Shown: positions 60,601 through 64,000 of the stretch, piece by piece
Layout: each line of letters opens with the position of its first letter
Numbering within the stretch: position 1 is the stretch's first letter
Assembly: GCA_000499405.2 (NCBI GenBank)
Contig: HG738140.1
Location: forward strand, 2,747,024 to 2,811,023
Direction of reading: 5' to 3'
Length of the DNA stretch: 64,000 nt
Origin: Onchocerca volvulus
Taxonomy: Eukaryota; Nematoda; Chromadorea; Rhabditida; Onchocercidae
Translations under genes and position numbers: made by a program
The notes under the pieces: model-generated
What the model was told of the DNA's origin: nothing
What the model saw: only the letters and a program-made list of their open reading frames with translations
Database searches by the model: none

Positions 60601-62793
60601 CTGTTTGAAACTAGGAGACTACCTTTTGACTAGTCAAATACTTCGCAAAATAAATGTCTTCTTCACCATCAGCTTTTGAGGTTGATGGAATCGCAGTAGT
60701 CTCATCATTTGAATTTTCCTGAAGAAAAAGATGTGAAGTTCTTAGTATGAAAAATAAAAGATAAACAGTTTCAAACATTAGCGAAGTGTATTAATTAAGA
60801 AAAGTTGATTTTGAATTTGAAGAAACAGGAAATAAATAGGGAATATCGATTTTTTTTGTTTTTTTTGAAAATAAAGAAAATAAAAATAAAAAAAGCTAAA
60901 AAAAAGGAAATATATTTTTAAAAAAATGAGAAACTTGGAGCAAAAAAACAGAAACCACAGAGACCTGTTTTAAGCGTTCTCTTTTCGACCCTTCTTCAAA
61001 AGTTGCAGAGGATTCCAATTTATGACTTGAAAATATGTTGAGCACCTCAGTTGTATTCTATAAAAAATATTTGATTGGTTGCCGTGAACTTTTTCACAAA
61101 AAATTCCCTAGTTTTCAACATTATTGGACAAAACAGAATCATACAAAACAAATTATATGACACCTGCTGAAATGTCCTCCATTTCGATTTTTCAAAACAT
61201 GTTGCTGGCGAAGAAAAGAAAGACTGTAACTGCCAAAATTTCGAATAAAGTGTATAATCAACTGGAATTTCCCTTAAAATTTGAGAAATAAAAATACAAA
61301 ATTGTTCGAGAAATAAAAATACGAAATTGTGTTCGCTAACAAGCTGGAACCAGTGAAAAATAACAACTAAAGTAATTGCTCGATCTCTTGATACATTGTT
61401 TTGTCGTTAGTGAAAGGAAGACGTGATAGAATTTCCGCTTCATCAAGTAATTCAAATAATAAATGTCTAAGAAAAGTTTTGCAGAACGCGAAAATCTAAA
61501 AACATTAACTAGAAATTTGAAAGTAGAATAAATACCTTTCACTTATTTCGCCCACTTCCATAATGTCGTTATCTTCCGTTAAATTTACATCACCAGCAAG
61601 GCAAGAATCCGCCTAAAGACAAAAACGTCAATCTCGAAAAATAAACAGTTAAATTATGTCACGAAGAAAGGATGACTAGTTTTTGGACATGAATTTATCA
61701 CTATTACATCTATTACTAATTTAGTAAAACGCAGAAAAAAAAATTATTAAAGGGACAAAAGATTCATTACTTACCAAGTCATATTTGGTAACATTGCCCA
61801 GATTAAAATGGCTGACAAGATTCAAGCCAGATTTTTCACACAAAGGTAACGCACGTGCTAATAAAACTAAAATTCGGCCACAAAAACTCGTATCCACTGT
61901 TCGTGAAAGACGCTTCAGCAAGTCATTACACATTCGTAATATCATATTTTTGCAAGGCTCATAAAAAATACTCTGAAAATTGAATCAAGTCTATAACAGC
62001 ACATGTCACGAAACTATTTAGTCAAAAATTTTAAGAAAAATAAAACAACGAGAAATGTGTACCATTTTCCATTGTGACAAGTTATCTTCAACAATAACGA
62101 AAAGTTCTTCACAACGTTTGACTGGGCTAACATCGAATATATCTTGTACAACAGCAACTGTTGTTCCTTTCGCACAAAAATCTGCAATTTAAAGTTGGGA
62201 TCTAAAAAGACTAGAACTTTCTAACTAGCACTTAAGACTAAAAGTGCCAAAATAAGAAGAGAACGAATTTGTCCATAAATATCTGAAATATAACCTTCTT
62301 TAGCAGCTTGGAATGTAACTGCCAGTAGCTGCCTCAGAAGACTTTCCTGTTCGTTATTCGCACATTGTGCTATTTCAAATGCTTTCCGATGTATGGCATT
62401 TTCGATTGTTAATCTAATCACTTCAGCAGCATTTCTGAAATTCCTTTGCTATATATGCATATTTTTTTATAATTATCTACTTACGATCTATTGTTGTTAC
62501 AAAATTTATTCAAGACAACCCAATTCCTAATCAGCTGTTCCGAATGGCAAACGGAAAGTGAGGCTACAGTCTCTAGAAATTCTTTATTAAAAGTTATTTT
62601 ACAATACCATTGAGACCAATCATAAATATCAGTGTGAAAATGTAAGTTCCGTTTTATGATCATACATATGAAGAAGTAGCAAATACAGATGAACTTGAAA
62701 TTTGTTTCAAAAACTATCTAACCCTTCGTCCTTCATTTTCTTGTAAGCCGCTTTGATCTGTTCAAATTCCAATGCAAAGATTGCTTTCTCCAT
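57623..62793 (-). CDS. thoc-1: THOC1/HPR1, THO complex subunit 1
   Basis: Subunit of the nuclear THO/TREX complex that couples transcription to mRNA packaging and export. Nineteen exons, about 686 residues (human 657): 62715-62793 and 62485-62563 (junction provisional), 62295-62434, 62063-62181, 61775-61972, 61536-61612, 61164-61272, 60965-61057, 60623-60718, 60415-60515, 60186-60303, 60013-60113, 59681-59791, 59301-59384, 58900-58972, 58754-58837, 58417-58517, 57902-58037, 57623-57784. Matches to human THOC1 in order: LRMCNDLLKRLS, CGRILVLLAR, EKSGLNLVSHFNLGNVT, IPVDYTLYSKFWQLQ, IYFAKYLTSQK, RRYFLVQCLILYQYL, EWSEWKNKGC, NPELTKLWNINPD, SVNNESFQWRASRLL, and a C-terminal death-domain-like helical region (LAPLLANNW through AQRILAAWRQKEG). 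An acceptor CTTTCAG lies four bases before the ATG. The first intron donor is weak (ATA|GTTTTT) and is the only doubtful junction. Confidence 0.94.
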
Positions 62794-64000
62794 TAAGCTG
62801 AAAGACTTTTATAAGTGTTCATAAGCATATCATTCTTCAATACTTTTATTCCACAAAGTTCGAATCCCAGCAGTCTCCCTCTTTCAGTTCCTTTATATAT
62901 CCTTTTTAAAGTTAGTAAATTATTACACTAATTACTTTATTCCCTCCCCTCCCCCCACACCTCCCAAAAAAAAAAGAAAAAATAAAGATTTGACCAATTC
63001 TGATCGATCCATTTTATCTAATGGTGATTAGATGAAAACTAAAATTCCTGAACGCATAAACTTTGATCTCTTTTCTCAAAGCTAATACTTTCTATCCAAC
63101 TCACTCTATATGCAATAAAGTTCATTGATTTAAAATTTCAATGTCACACATAAATTTCAATTTCAGTTTATTGCAATCGAAAATATGTCAATATAAAATT
63201 TCTGCACAGAATTAACCTGATTTAATCCTTCACAGCTAAACTACGCGTATTTACATATAAATATAGGCCTAGAGCTCAGAACTATTTACATATACATTTA
63301 GGCTCCAGCTAAATTTTTCATTAATTTTGTTAACTTGTTCCATGTGAATTTTTTCGAAACAGATATGGAAACATTTTCAATACATTATATTTATTTTGGT
63401 TACTACTCTTGCGTTTGTTCAAATTCGAGCTCTTGATTAAGCAATTTATTCAGAAAATAAGTAAAATCCTTCAAAGAGAAATTCCACTTCTTTTCAAAAT
63501 AGATTAATTCCTCAATAGCTTGAATTCTATTGGATTAATTAGCCAATAGCTCGAATTTGGTAAACAAATTTAGCTATGAGCCACCAAACATATATGCAAA
63601 TGCGCATAGTTTAATTATAAAAAATCAACTTAACTTAATTTCGTACGGAAACTTTAAAAATGAATCCATGTGACCTTAGTAATGCCTTCTTCCGTCTTTA
63701 AATTTTATCAGATAAGTTGTCTCAATTTCGTTTTTAACCTTCCCCATTAATACCAATTAATTCTGACGCCTATCACTGGCCAACTTAATTACCCTGCTGT
63801 AGAACGCGCCAATCCATCCCAGCTTTTTGTTCCCTTCCCCCGAGACATCTCGATTCTGGCAAAGCTGATGAGACGAGAAATGTTGCATATTCATTGCATG
63901 ATTCGAAGTATGAAATAGAAGAGAACTGGGAGATTTTTGTCAAATTTGAAATCGTTTTCCGATGACTGAATACGATGTCAGTATATTTTAAAGTCTTATC
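62794..64000. other. Upstream region of THOC1 to window end
   Basis: No gene recognised. It holds a C-rich tract (62941-62965), a duplicated phrase TATTTACATATA with (T)AGGC near 63250-63305, and a patch around 63790-63870 that is less AT-rich than average and could be the edge of another gene's promoter or exon lying beyond the window. Confidence 0.5.
62941..62965. repeat. C-rich polypyrimidine tract
   Basis: TCCCTCCCCTCCCCCCACAC followed by CTCCC and a long A run, about 150 bases upstream of the THOC1 start. Pyrimidine-only on the plus strand (purine-rich on the THOC1 strand). A possible promoter-proximal GA/GAGA-like element, or a simple repeat. Confidence 0.7.

Noticed and set aside
62855..62885. 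GTTCGAATCCC resembling the B box of a tRNA gene
   Set aside because: No matching A box, acceptor stem or anticodon arm at the right distance on that strand.

Overview
The window is nuclear DNA of a nematode, most likely a spirurid/filarial species. The evidence is a strongly AT-rich composition with many long A/T homopolymers, compact genes of many small exons (mostly 60-200 bases) separated by short introns with nematode TTTCAG-type acceptors, acceptor-like sites a few bases upstream of several start codons (as expected for spliced-leader trans-splicing), and protein sequences closest in recalled comparison to Caenorhabditis and vertebrate families. The filarial assignment is an inference; no organelle, bacterial (Wolbachia) or viral sequence was recognised. 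No tool was run: exon models were built by hand from splice sites, reading phase and recalled family sequences.

Region 1-16541 has no recognisable gene. It is AT-rich DNA with minisatellites, inverted repeats and a TGCAT-rich segment near the left end. Region 16542-20459 (minus) is a four-exon forkhead gene, the lin-31/FoxB orthologue, with about 8.3 kb of non-coding DNA upstream that contains a CCAAT/GC-box promoter-like patch and duplicated palindromic elements.

From 28751 to the right end the window is gene-dense. In order: mtr-4, the exosome/TRAMP RNA helicase (minus, 22 exons); a tau-tubulin-kinase-like (CK1 superfamily) kinase (minus, 7 exons found, one apparently missing); enolase (plus, 10 exons), divergent from the kinase across a 598-base shared upstream region; a CIP2A-family protein (minus, 22 exons, 879 residues), the most unusual find; PIG-A, the GPI-GlcNAc transferase catalytic subunit (minus, 11 exons, with one GC-AG intron and one 50-base intron); and THOC1/HPR1 of the THO mRNA-export complex (minus, 19 exons). 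The last 1.2 kb is upstream of THOC1 and shows no gene.

The genes are mainly housekeeping. Two (mtr-4, thoc-1) act in nuclear RNA processing and export, one in glycolysis, one in GPI-anchor synthesis, one is a developmental regulator, one a kinase, and the CIP2A-like gene is predicted to act in PP2A regulation and/or mitotic DNA-break tethering. No operon-like close spacing is certain; PIG-A and THOC1 are in tandem with 935 bases between them.
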